A stretch of DNA of 64,000 bases from Cadophora sp. MPI-SDFR-AT-0126 (taxonomy: Eukaryota > Ascomycota > Leotiomycetes > Helotiales > Ploettnerulaceae): NCBI GenBank assembly GCA_020747065.1, contig JAGMVK010000024.1:620001-684000 (forward strand), written 5' to 3'. A program made the position numbers and the translations under genes. The notes below the pieces were generated by a model. It was not told where the DNA came from, made no database searches, and saw nothing but the letters and a program-made list of their open reading frames with translations. This document shows, one piece after another, positions 23,481 through 34,149 of the stretch. The stretch's first letter is position 1. Each line of letters begins with the position of its first letter.

Positions 23481-24890
23481 ATGACCACCACCACTCTCCC
23501 GGTCATGGGATACGACCCGTATCTCCTCGAAACATCCTGCCGCTTCAACTGGAAAACCGCCCATAACGACATCTCCCGCGAATATGCTACTCTGAACCCA
23601 ATTGCGCTTTAACGAGGTCAATGTCTCCCAGACCTCATTAGTCAAATGGGATTCGACCCCTACTGCGGTATGACAACCAAGCACGGGGTCTCTGTTATCT
23701 AAATCATCTCCGACAAACTTCAATCCAAGGCTGTACGTATTCTACCTCTGAAAAAAATAACGCCAAAGTCAAGGAAATGTAAGCTTATTTGTGTATCCCT
23801 CTCCGATCAAGACACTAAAATGCTTCCCAGTATAACTCGTGCGTCTACCAAAGTACTCAAGGAAGTTCGGACAGCTATCGCTCATCTCGAGTCTCTGTCC
23901 GATTCCCCAACGCTAAGCAGCCAAAGGCCAAGGCTGAACCGACTACTCATGTATCGGTTACTCTCTCAAATGGCATCCCTCAGCGAGCTTCTAACGAGGA
24001 GACTGATCACGTTTATGACGTTGATCCTGCTATATCACAGGCAAAGACGTGGCATCACCATTATCATCATCAAAAAGCTTCGATGTCTAGTGGATTAGAG
24101 TCTCAGCTGATTAATTTCACTGCTACGTCAGATCTTACGCGTGGTGTCATCCACAAGACTGATGAGGACAATCATGATAGAGAGGATGAATATTTGTTAC
24201 TCCCTGAGCGGTCTCCTAGCAAAGCTAGGGCTCATAGTGAAGCCCGGTCCGATATAGCCAGTGTAATCCCCGTCATCAGCGCAAATACTTTCAACGACGG
24301 CGATACTCACGTCGAATCATCTTCTCTTCCTACCTCTGATCGTTATGCTGCTACCACTTTCGTGGCCCGCACTCCTATCCGGGAGTCCGTACCCATATCA
24401 CCCATGGCGTATGAGGCAGCAAATCGACGAACCTCCCTACCGTCTACTTTTTCCGCACGGACCGAAGATCGATCGAAACGCCGTCAGCAACTCTAGTACC
24501 CCGGCACCTCAATCCAAGACCAAGAAATCTGTAATCTCGGATGCGATATCGAAGAAGAAGCAAAACCCAGGCCATAGATATCCAACCCGATCCACCACCC
24601 AATCATCATCTATCTCAAGATTTGGACCTACGCTACTGCTCAACCTGGACTTGCCCAATCAGCTTTCGCACCGCTACCTTATACATCTCCTCCAGCGAGT
24701 AAGCAAGGAAAGCATCTAAACAAAAGACAAGAAGATTTGTCATTTCAACAGCACCTCGACAAGGAGGCAGTAGTGCACGCGAACATCGAAGAAACGCCGC
24801 CGCAGCACGCGAAGAACAAAGAACCCAAAGAGGTAGTAGTGCAACACTATTACCATCCAAGGATCTCAATACCATCTCGAATTGTCTAAA
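23481..24890 (+). pseudogene. Fragmented unrecognised gene (low-complexity, probably disordered product)
   Basis: A plausible start at 23481 (MTTTTLPVMGYDPYLLETSC) is followed by a stop after about 43 codons. A long coherent frame then runs from about 23845 to a stop at 24496 (KAKAEPTTHVSVTLSNG, QAKTWHHHYHHQKASM, IREDSVPISP-like segments). Similar-composition sequence continues in a second frame (STPAPQSKTKKSVISDAI, 24474-24620) and a third (LAQSAFAPLPYTSPPASKQG, 24625-24890). This pattern suggests one Ser/Thr/Pro-rich protein broken by two frameshifts, although unrecognised introns could account for some breaks. No domain is identified. Confidence 0.45.
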
Positions 24891-25513
24891 TTACGGCACC
24901 AGTGGAATTGTTAGAACACGCTTGTGGCCAAGGAACGTAATTGGGATATCGAGTCTGTGCGACTTTCAGATCACCCACACTATCCATTACTACTAACTAA
25001 ATTTGACGACTCTCAGTCCATTCTTTTACTTTCGCAAGCTCATTATTTCCTGTCGAGGTTCGTGCTGGCCCGACTATCCTGGCGATTTTTATATAGCTCT
25101 CTTGGAAAGGAGCTTCTGAGTCTCCACGAATCCAAAAGATTTAGCAATTAGTTCCTAAGGGACGTTGGTATGTATGATTGAGAGCAATCTGAGTTTTCGC
25201 AATCCTCATTTTAATAGTAGAGCTTTTAAGATTGAGACAGCGGGGTCTGCATACCTGAATCCTCCTAGTCCTAGTGTAGCTGCTGAACCAGACTCTTCTA
25301 AAGGAAATACTTTGAGGAGGTCTTTATCGAGAGTGTCGTAAAATTCTGGTTGGCTGTAGGAGCCGTATTATACCATTTCTTGTGATTATTGGTCTGATTA
25401 TTTACAAGCTAGTCGACACTTTGTGAAGAAAGCCACGGTGGAAAAACGTACTACTGGGTATATGAAGATGTTCAATGTCGGGTTGATTGAATATGCTACT
25501 ATTTACACATTCA
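24891..25513. other. Unresolved region, possible coding debris
   Basis: A 75-codon + frame (24924-25151) with hydrophobic stretches (FLSRFVLARLSWRFLY) may be the continuation of the preceding broken gene. On the minus strand, protein-like text (FFTKCRLACK) near 25400-25450 may belong to the NLR remnant at 25514-26260. Neither is secure. Confidence 0.3.
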
Positions 25514-26260
25514 TCAACTTTTATTCTGCCTAATTGTCTGACCTTTGCGATCTTGATATTGATAGGCCGTACTGTAATATCTTGTTGGATGGAAGGCCCC
25601 CAAACCAGAATTCCAATCGATTGAACTAGATCCAGTATTGACAGGTTGAAATCTCTGATTAGGACGTCGAAATGTTGTGTCCACTTCCACTGTGATTCTG
25701 GCACATTGGTCCTGGCCCATTTTCAAGCGTAGGCTCGATGGCTTTGATCTCCCTTCATAGCAGTTGACAGCTCCTTGAATTGCTGATTAGTTACTGCGTA
25801 CATAGATCGACCCTTAGCCAGAAGATTGATGTTTATCAATATGGCAGTTATTAAATCTTCCACCCGACTGCCCTGTCCAAGTGTCTTTAACTTGTAATAT
25901 CTCTCAAGTCTACCGGCATCATCACTTGGCAGCACCGCTTGGAAAAGATCAAAAAGCTTCTTATCTTCTCGTCACACTGCTTCAAGACTGGTAAAACAGC
26001 CTTATGAGAGACTTCGTCTAACTTCCCTTTCCCGAGTTGTCTATGCACCTGCTCTAATATCACACGCACAAGTGGCATACGCCCTGCCACGTCTCGAAAT
26101 GCCTGCGGCAAGTCTTTAGTATCATTGGCGGCATCCTAAAGCTGCTTGGCAGCGTCAATGATCGAAATTGAGTCGGAGATTAGGCCAAGGACACGTGCTG
26201 CTTCAACCCCCGACAAGTCGAAAATTGTACGGGAGTCCTTCGGAGATTCTGATTGCGTGA
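25514..26260 (-). pseudogene. NACHT-type NLR N-terminal domain remnant (SesB-like NACHT_N)
   Basis: The minus strand reads DLSGVEAARVLGLISDS and IIDAAKQL, then a TAG at 26138-26136. It continues DAANDTKDLPQAFRDVAGRM and PLVRVILEQ...VLPVLKQCDEK. After a frame change (around 25935) comes LPSDDAGRLERYY, TLGQGSRVEDLITAIL and AVTNQQFKELSTAM. This is the typical N-terminal helical domain of fungal NACHT NLRs, the class often followed by a glycine/asparagine prion-like motif. A degenerate TGSSSIDWNSGLGAF stretch at the expected place could be that motif's remains. The NTPase and effector domains are absent. Identification is from remembered family sequence. Confidence 0.65.
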
Positions 26261-26279
26261 CTGTCACTGGAAGATAAAG

Positions 26280-27022
26280 GGGGAGCGCTCATCATACCTT
26301 TGGGAGGATTTCAATATGAGATGTATCGAGGAGTTCAGAAGTAGGGGGCGCTTGCAGAACTTGTATTTGACAGTTGAACAAGTAAATCTGGACGAGACAT
26401 CTGTAGGAGGACCTGTCGAAGCTTCGCAATATGTCAAATGTCTTGATAAAGTTAGAAGTGCTAATGCTGATGCTGCTGGGGTTGCTGACAGCCGCCTCCA
26501 TTTCAGTAAAGGAGTGATGAGGCGAGAGAGAGAAGCAAGATTGAACTTTTTGCTAGAGGAGGAAAATCGGTTACAAAGGAGAAAGCCGAGATCGTGGCTG
26601 GGCTCAAGGGGGTTTTGGCAAAAAAAGAGCTGATTCGCGGACTCAAAGGCAAATCTGTAGACAGAGGTAACTTGTGGTGTATTCTGCAGGAGGCTGCTGT
26701 TTTATTTATACGACTTGTGTCTACATTATGCATGGGCGGGTTTTGTTTTCTTTCCAGATTCTGTACCAATATCACGTCCCGTCAATGTTATGACTCGTTG
26801 TTCCGTTGCCAATCCTCCAAGCAGGGTCTGGACACCTTAATAGCTATTCTCAAATCTGGAAAAGATGATTTCGTGCTCTGGGGTCTGTTCATCGGTGAAG
26901 GTAGGCAGCCCCAGACACAGAAAGTGGTTGCCCAGAATCCACATCGCTCAGCTCCATTACCCAGACTCAACGACCACCCACTGCAGAGTCGACAGACATC
27001 AAGCTCTGCTCCTTTAAGCTAG
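26280..27022 (+). pseudogene. Unrecognised coding remnants, frame-shifted
   Basis: A frame to 26633 reads EEFRSRGRLQNLYLTVEQVN and ends in a charged helix (MRREREARLNFLLEEENRL). A second frame from about 26560 reads KSVTKEKAEIVAGLKGVLAK and continues to 27022. The switch within a charged helical stretch suggests an indel in one gene. No family is recognised and no clear start is seen. Confidence 0.3.
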
Positions 27023-27774
27023 GTTTTCTGAAGTCTGCCCTATCGTACCGATGATCACTGCAATCTTTGCCTGATGCACGAAATGGAAACACTGTTTCGT
27101 TTGAGACTGTTGTTCTCAGTATACGAGGATGTTCATCAATACCTTCGCTGGAAACACGACACCGGATCGCTCGACTTGAGAGCAATCTCAGCCACAACAA
27201 GGTAACTTCAATGTATGTCGAAGTTACTATGTAACTGATGGAAGTTCTATGGATTTCTCCGACGCTGATCCTCAGCCTGGGCCAATTTTTAGTTGGGGAC
27301 AATCGACCACACTGGAGAACCAGCGGCAATGTCGAAGATCCCACTCGAAGGTCCGACTGAAGGGGACGGGGAGAAGCACCGGTAAGGGAGACCTGTACAC
27401 ACGACTCGACGATACCATGTCGTCAAGCCACTCTTCGATCTCTGCGATTGTGACAGTTCAGGCTCTGGGACTAGACTCGCTGACTACCTGAAGGGAAGTA
27501 CTTGGAGTTTGTTTTGTTCGCACAGTGAGCACTTTCAAAACAACCTGGTGTTCTGTGATTGATCATATCAGGCATTGGATTTTTTGGACGGGCTGTGTTT
27601 TCGAACTGTCTCTACTTCTCCGATGGTCGAAAAAGGCACGGGCTGAAAGACATATTGATCCAATCTGCTTCCATATTATCCCAAGATAAGTAGACATACT
27701 TCTTATTTTAAAATGTTCGGGATTAAATATCAAGAAAACAACCTCCAACAATACCTAAAAACAGAACATCATCA
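27023..27774. other. No supported gene
   Basis: Short overlapping frames only; part may be 3' flank of the minus-strand gene ending at 27775. Confidence 0.4.
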
Positions 27775-29334
27775 TCATTCATTAACAAACAGTTCCTTCA
27801 TCAGTTGTTCGATTTCAGCCTGCCGACTTTCAGCCGAGCTCTCCAAGCTCGCCAGCCTCTGAGTGAGAATATGGTCATCGCCATGCTCCTCTTCCTCCTC
27901 TTCCTTCTCTTCTTCCTTCTCCTTTTTATCTTTGACCTTGTCATTTGTAGAACTTGGTCCTGCTCTATTATCACTGTAACGCAAAGAACATGGAGACCCT
28001 TGGCATCTGCCAGGTAAAGAGCCCGATAGGCGGGGCCAAGACATACCTTGCATGGCCTTTGACCCAGCTATAGAAGATGATGACCAATCCAGAGCGCCGA
28101 ACCTTTGGGATGCGAAGGGTATCTTTGATGGATGTGATTGCTGGGACTGAACATCTCGGGTTTCAGCTCATGGAACTCCTTCAACTTCATGCCGACCTCA
28201 TCTGTGTCTCCTACCAAAGAGGTCCTGCTCTTAGATGAAGGACCTACCTCACTGTTCGGTCGCGATCTGATCTCGAATCGGTCGCTGAACCTGATGACGG
28301 TCCTTTCCTACGCCAAAACGCGAAGTATCAGCAGGCGGCGCGACAAGCCGGTTTCCGTGAATCAGGCTTACCTCGCAGACTTGATAGTGGTAGGATCGAC
28401 TGATCCGACCTCCTCCCTATAGAACGAGTATGTGCCATCATTCAATCCTCCTGTAGTGTGGCCAGAGTTCGGGTTTGAGATTGTCGCATATCTCGATGGT
28501 TGATTTTGAGAATGTGGGTCGGGAAAAGGAGGCTGCGAGGAGCGTTGAGCTTCAAAGGCGCCGCATGAAACTTTCCTAGAGATCGAATCAGCTCGCGGGT
28601 TACCTAAAGACTGCTTTACATCAGGACCAGGACTATCATTGCGCGATAGAGCCATGCCGCTGTTTTGACGATTTGGGATCTCTGAATCTCATTCATTGAC
28701 GATATGCTCCGTGGTAACCCAGAGTCTCTGAAAGATCTTCAAATTGATAGTCGCTCGGACCGGTTCAAATCGCACCTGCCGGAGTTCTCCACAACCAATT
28801 GCGTCCCGGAATGTGTTTCGTGATATACTGATCAGTGAACAGCAAATCGCGAGCCATACTCGGTGTGAACTTCCCTGCGGCTTCGGCAAAGTGGTCATGG
28901 ATGTCTTGCCACTGAGTCTCTTTCATTAGGATGTCCTTCATGATCTCGAGTTGTTCATCGCTCCAATGAAGACGAGACCTCGACGTCAGGGTCGCGAGAT
29001 CACGTCCCATAAGTATCTGGCGATTGATTGGCCCCAGGAAAGCAAACGACATCCCATTCGTGCATACTGGTTTATTCGGGTCGGTATTGCGATCCATGGC
29101 TTGATCAACCCTCCTGACTGTAGATTGATTTGACCCAGGTGATCCAATTCCATGTTGGACGTAACGGACGAGTGCAACGACGGTGGGGGAATTTACCTCC
29201 GGTGCCATCCTACCCCAATGCCTCAGGACGTTTCTGCACTTCTTCTCCAACCTGTAAGTCTCACAGCCTTTCAGTGCCGAAGCTGATCGCCACGTCATAT
29301 GCAGCATACCGATCGCTCCTTTGTTTGCATACAA
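27775..29334 (-). CDS. Unrecognised multi-exon gene, incompletely resolved
   Basis: A 5' part of about 185 codons (29334 to about 28771) contains WSDEQLEIMKDIL, reminiscent of helix-turn-helix or Myb/SANT-like segments. It splices in phase (donor GTGCGA, acceptor GATTCAG) to an exon at about 28678-28371 (MALSRNDSPGPDVKQSLGN), which splices to a short Ser/Asp/Arg-rich exon near 28300-28240 (SSGSATDSRSDRDRT). The terminal exon, after a GTTACAG acceptor near 27980, encodes an acidic/basic coiled coil (KDKKEKEEEKEEEEEEHGDD, then LTQRLASLESSAESRQAEI) ending VNE at 27775. One join around 28230-27985 stays unsolved: an open DEVGMKLKEFHELKPEM frame meets a TAG. The first in-frame codon of the 5' part is TTG, so a further upstream exon is likely. 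Confidence 0.45.
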
Positions 29335-30371
29335 GCCTAAGACTGGGATTCTGCACCCTCAAGCTTTGGGGCAGAGATCCGAAATATGGCTCATGAATAA
29401 AGCAATGCAGCTCGGCACTTGGCCAAAGCTTGAATGTATCTTTGCATCTTCTAGTACGATAATACCTCTGCTTCTTTATGAACGGGAAGCTTCATCCAGG
29501 CAAACGCACGAGGCTGCAAGACCTTGCCAAGAACGACGGAAGTGCCATGTCAAAGAGAGACATTTCGGAGTCAACGCTTGCCAACGTTCTCAAAGCATCT
29601 GACTCCAAGAGTCGGGTACCTGCGAAATTTATCAAAGCAATCTCACTGACGTCGCTCATGCCGACTCATTCAATGGCTATACGTCCTCTGAGCCGCGAAT
29701 CAAGAGGACTTAGTTGAGATCGAGTTGGACTACATATTGACAGTCAAAAATATTGATAAAATAGTAGATACCACAGGATAGCATTTGATCCAGTGCAGAT
29801 CTGGCCGATGCAGTGGCTTATGTGATCGAAACAACGCGTCCAAAATGTCTCAGTACAACGATGATAGCCACGGAAGACGACCGCTGACCAGAAACAGGGA
29901 GCTCGACTTGACAGGAACCACGAGACTTCCGCAATGCTGATGTCTCCTGTACTGCGACATTGTCAAATGATCCCACAACAGACAAAGGCTGTCCAGGGAC
30001 TGGTACAATTATGACATAGCAATCTGATGTTTGAAGAGAGGGAGGCTTACAAAATCATGCACTCATCCGTATGCAGTTATGGAATGCAGTATGTTCTGAA
30101 GGACTTGTCTATCAGAGTGCATTGTAAGAGTCCTTTGCATGATGCAAACTTGAAGCTTGCATACCTTACCAAGGAGCATCAGATGTACAAACGGTATGAC
30201 AAGCAGAGGACGAAAGAATAAATGGACGACATATTGGGGCTTAGGTATTTATTCTCACACGCGAGCCTTCACTTACTACGCCGATTTTCATCGTTCCCAT
30301 TCTCAAATCAATTCCGGAAGCACTTTGATATTCCCCTCTCAATCGCAATCAAGTCTCCGTCAGACCTAATA
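29335..30371. other. No supported gene
   Basis: Contains an 80-codon + frame at 29478-29717 (MNGKLHPGKRTRLQDLAKND) that is protein-like but isolated, and otherwise nothing recognisable. Confidence 0.35.
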
Positions 30372-31935
30372 ATGGCTCCCAACCAGATCAATTGGACGAG
30401 TTGTACCCAACCCGAACTTTTCAACCACTGTCGTGAACGCCTCCTCCTCTCGGATGCAGAACAGATGCCAAAGAAAGCTAAGATGTTGGCGATGTTGTCT
30501 GCTTATGAGGCCGGCTTGTACAATGAAGAGTCCAGGGACAAGATTCTCAATATTCTTGAGAGACTTTGGAATGCGGCTAACAAGTCTGATCTCATCGCGG
30601 CCGTCTCGGTATTCCAGGTCCAACGACCGGAACAAAAACGGACATCATTTTTGCGGTTATCCAGAATCTCAAAGGACAGCTGGAGGAGCCCCGTAGAGGA
30701 GAGACCCCAGCTACGACTTTTGATCCACTGATCAGTGAGTTTTCTCTTTTTGGTTAACATCTGACGGCTGTACCGGCTGACTCTACCTTGTTCCGTAGCT
30801 CAAGGGGAAGAAGATAATGACGTCGACATGGATCGGCCATTCGAGGGCTCGGCATCGACAAGTTCCTCTGCCAGCAACTAGTCACAGAGTCCCGTGGATG
30901 CCCCTTCGCCTCCGAGGAATGGCCTGGAGGGTGCCTTCGGCAGGTTCGGTCAAAGCAATAGCAAGAAACTCGCTCAGGCTGCTCGGGTTCCAGAAAATCG
31001 TGCCTCCGAGGGGGATGGTGTAGCCAGTGGTAGCAGTGGTACCTTGATATCGGGTACAGGATCAGCATCGGCGCTCGAGTCGGCTTCGGCTGCCGTCGGA
31101 AATCATCTTCAGCCGGCCGATTCTCGAGGTCGCAGTGAGCATCGTAGAGGCAGCAGTAAGTACATCTCACGCCGTACAATGAGCTTTTGGGAGAGCCCTG
31201 CTGATGCGCTGAATCAAGATTCACCGTCTGGAGAAGGCCGCACCTCAGCTGCAGCACCTGCTCCAGGACGCAACCCTCTCGGCCCAACTCACCCCAATGG
31301 CACCGAAGGTCAAAGCAGCCTTCAACATGGTCGGGGTATCGGTAGCTCAACTGCAGGATCGAGTGCTGATCAGACTCGCGAGATGAATCGTATACCCAGA
31401 CAGCTCAACTATGAGGAGGTCCGCCGTATTCTAACTCAACCGAAGCCTGAATACCACGAGAGCCCACAGTCGGCTCGCCCTGGCATTATTGCGCCACCCA
31501 TGTCGCATGCGGCTGTGAGCCTGCACGCCTTCTAAATTGATATCAAGACCATCAGCTGACTAGTCGCAGGACGAGAGCGAGCGATCATTCTATGACGACG
31601 TAGCCTTTTATAAAAAACATCTCGACTTCGCGACCCAGGGACTTGCCCACGTACTAACGGACCCGAAGGCCAAGGTGGCTGACCATTCAAAGCTACTCGA
31701 GGATATTCGACAGAGCATGACGCGGATCAGAGGTGAAGTTGAAGTTGGCAAGGCAAACCGCCAAAGAGCTGCGGACGAATACAAGATTGCGGTAGATAAG
31801 TGCACTCGCTCCAGACAGAAGGAGGAAGAAAAGCGAGATGCCATGGAAGAGGCAACTTTGGCCTTGCATGATAGCATCACGCAGTGGGAGGAGCTCTGTG
31901 TTCGTTTTGTCGATTTGATGACTAAACGAAAGTGA
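30372..31935 (+). pseudogene. Unrecognised coiled-coil protein gene with one frameshift and one stop
   Basis: Exon 1 (30372-30734) starts MAPNQINWTSCTQPELFNHC. Near 30620 it must shift frame to continue as IIFAVIQNLKGQLEEP. Intron 30735-30798 (GTGAGT...CCGTAG) joins in phase to exon 2 (30799-31514), which has TAG at 30879-30881, a CAG-to-TAG type change, then a Ser/Gly-rich region. Intron 31515-31569 (GTGAGC...CGCAG) leads to exon 3 (31570-31935), a charged coiled coil (RQSMTRIRGEVEVGKANRQR; RQKEEEKRDAMEEATL) ending TKRK. Both introns are clean, so the reading is otherwise coherent. Only two lesions imply young decay or assembly error. Function unknown. Confidence 0.6.
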
Positions 31936-33501
31936 GGCTGTCAATCGTTAGGAGAGCCACTTGTTGAGGGAAAAACCGGGTTGTACTGTCCTTGTCTGTC
32001 TGTGCAAGCTTCTTGCCGCGCCCCCGATCGTCTTGTGTGTGACAGGACGATGATCTATTTTCTGATTATCTTTGCGATCCCAATTGGCTCTATCCATCCC
32101 CGCGGCAGGGTCATAAGCGGCTTAGGGTTATCCGTCACCAAAATGAGATTTCCACTGTACCCGAACATCAAAGCCACCGTTCCTTGAGACATCAACTGAC
32201 TCAGACATGTGTCGCACCTGTATCTATTCTTTCAAAAATCTAAAATCGCACAATACCAATCATTCCCATTATCTACTACAGTTTCAAATCTGTAGCTAAA
32301 AGAATCACGGCCACAGGCTTACACCCTCTAGATCGTCCAGATCGCTAAATATAGGTAGAGCACGATCGCATCTCAAATCATTTCTCTAATCTTTCAAAGC
32401 AGAGCTCTGAACCTCTAGACTCAAGAGAATATCATCACATCCCTACATTGAGCTTCCAAGCCTGCGGATCCTCGAAGTCTGCAAACCCCAAGACACCTGC
32501 AAAGATCCAGTTCAAATATGCGTGGCGCGCCACTGCCACCTGTGCAGTGGCAGCATGAACATGCAAGGCTCAATCTTCCGAACAGCAAAAACCCAACTTC
32601 CCAAACCACAATCGCTAGAGATGAAGACCACGCTGTGGCACATAATACAAATATCTTGAGAATTGTCGCGCATCATTTCTTGGACTGGATGGCGACTGCA
32701 GTGGCTGGACAGAGCAACACGCTTACTCATCAACATCAGCGCCAGACGATCTGCAAGACGTCCTGCTGAACTGCCTTCATCATGGCCCACGACTCCCACT
32801 CGATACTAGGATTGCAAAAATTATTATCCTGCAGCAAAGTATGATCTGAGACGGACATCTTGAGTCCATGAGCGGGACCCTAGGCAAACATGGGAATAGA
32901 AGTCAGGTGAAGGATGACTTTTGGTCCACGGGTACCACTTGAAGGCAACTCATGATCCATAAAATCGGTAAGATCATTTAGATACACTTTGTTTCTTATA
33001 CACCATCTAATTTTATGATAGCTACCTACAGCATCAACATATTCAATCCCGCGATTTCGACAGTACCTCCAGGGTCGGAAGAAAGTAGAAGGAAAAGATA
33101 AAGAACAAGAAAGAGGAGGAGGAGGAGGAGGGGCACGCTGTGAGAGAAGTATCCTCCGAAGGCTCACGGTATAGATTTGCGGTATTTGGAGGGGTGGAAA
33201 TTCAGAGCGGGCAGGACTTAGGAAGAAGACAGGGAGGGTAAAAGAGAGGACTTCGGAGTTTCTTGAGGGTGCTGCCTCTAGACTCTCTGTGATGACTAGC
33301 CCAAGAGAGGCCAGCAGCACCTGGAATCTTGAGGGCTAGAAGTCAAAGTCTCTTATAAGGGTCAGAGGGGGAAAGTAGTACTTGTTAGACTAGGCTTTAC
33401 TCTTGGCCGTAGGTGACAGGAGGAGGCTGAAAGGGGTAGAATGGGGAGTATGTACTTCAGAAACGATCAAAAATGGCAAAAACTTACTCCCTAGGATTGT
33501 G
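31936..33501. other. No supported gene
   Basis: Overlapping short frames on both strands without motifs; a GGA-rich simple tract lies near 33113-33130. The 146-codon minus frame at 32880-33320 is built partly on this tract. Confidence 0.4.
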
Positions 33502-34087
33502 CTAGGCCTGTTCTTCAGTTAGACATATCGTTTTATAATTAAGAGAACTTACTTTCAGATCTGCTTCGATCTGAGCGTCTTTGGCTGCATCTTTCTCTGG
33601 CGAGGTTTCGTCTTTTTCATTCTTGCCATCCGAATTCACCATCATAACAATAGGCCACGTGTGCTCCGGGAGTGATAGACCAAGGTAGACCTTTTCCAGA
33701 GCCTCTTGATCGGCCTTTTGTTGGAAGCTCTTGTAGAGTGGCGTAACCTCAATTTGGGTCCAGTCCTGTGGAAGCGGGGGGGAGGAACACATCGCTGGTT
33801 TTCTGATCCGTCATACCTATGCCATTCATTATCAGATTGATGACTATATCCCCTCCATAAGTCACGAAGTTCAGCAGAGAAAATTCTTGATCAGTCCAAT
33901 CTGTCCACATGTTGGTCATACCAGGGATTGACCATGCCTTTGTAAGAATAGGACCAATTGCCTTGATCATGCTGATGAAGCAGTCGAAGACAATAAATGC
34001 AGCACCTCGCGTGGCGGCGAACAAATCTCTGAAGGACTTCTTGATTGCTGCCATGATAATTGGCAGCAGCTTTTTCGGGTCCGTCAT
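33502..34087 (-). pseudogene. Unrecognised hydrophobic protein with a homopolymer frameshift
   Basis: Starts MTDPKKLLPIIMAAIKKSFR at 34087 and carries hydrophobic stretches (AAFIVFDCFISMIKAIGPIL; NFVTYGGDIVINLIM). At 33780-33786 a run of seven C (minus strand) puts the frame out. With six, the reading would pass directly into LPQDWTQIEVTPLYKSFQQK, which continues to 33553. A 45-bp intron (33552-33508, GTAAGT...CTAAC...AACAG) then leads to a final Ala codon and TAG at 33504-33502. A sequencing error in the homopolymer is as likely as a real mutation. Family unrecognised. It lies just downstream of, and on the same strand as, the DUF3638 ruin. Confidence 0.5.
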
Positions 34088-34149
34088 CACATCGGTCGCG
34101 CAATAAGTGCGTTGGCTTCGTATTGACTGATGATCACAAATGGTGGGTC

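Noticed and set aside
28762..28784. GGTTCAAATC-like tRNA T-loop word
   Set aside because: No flanking acceptor or anticodon arm; lies in a predicted intron/exon region.
32880..33320. 146-codon minus frame
   Set aside because: Pro-rich segment encoded by a GGA simple tract; no domain or splice context.
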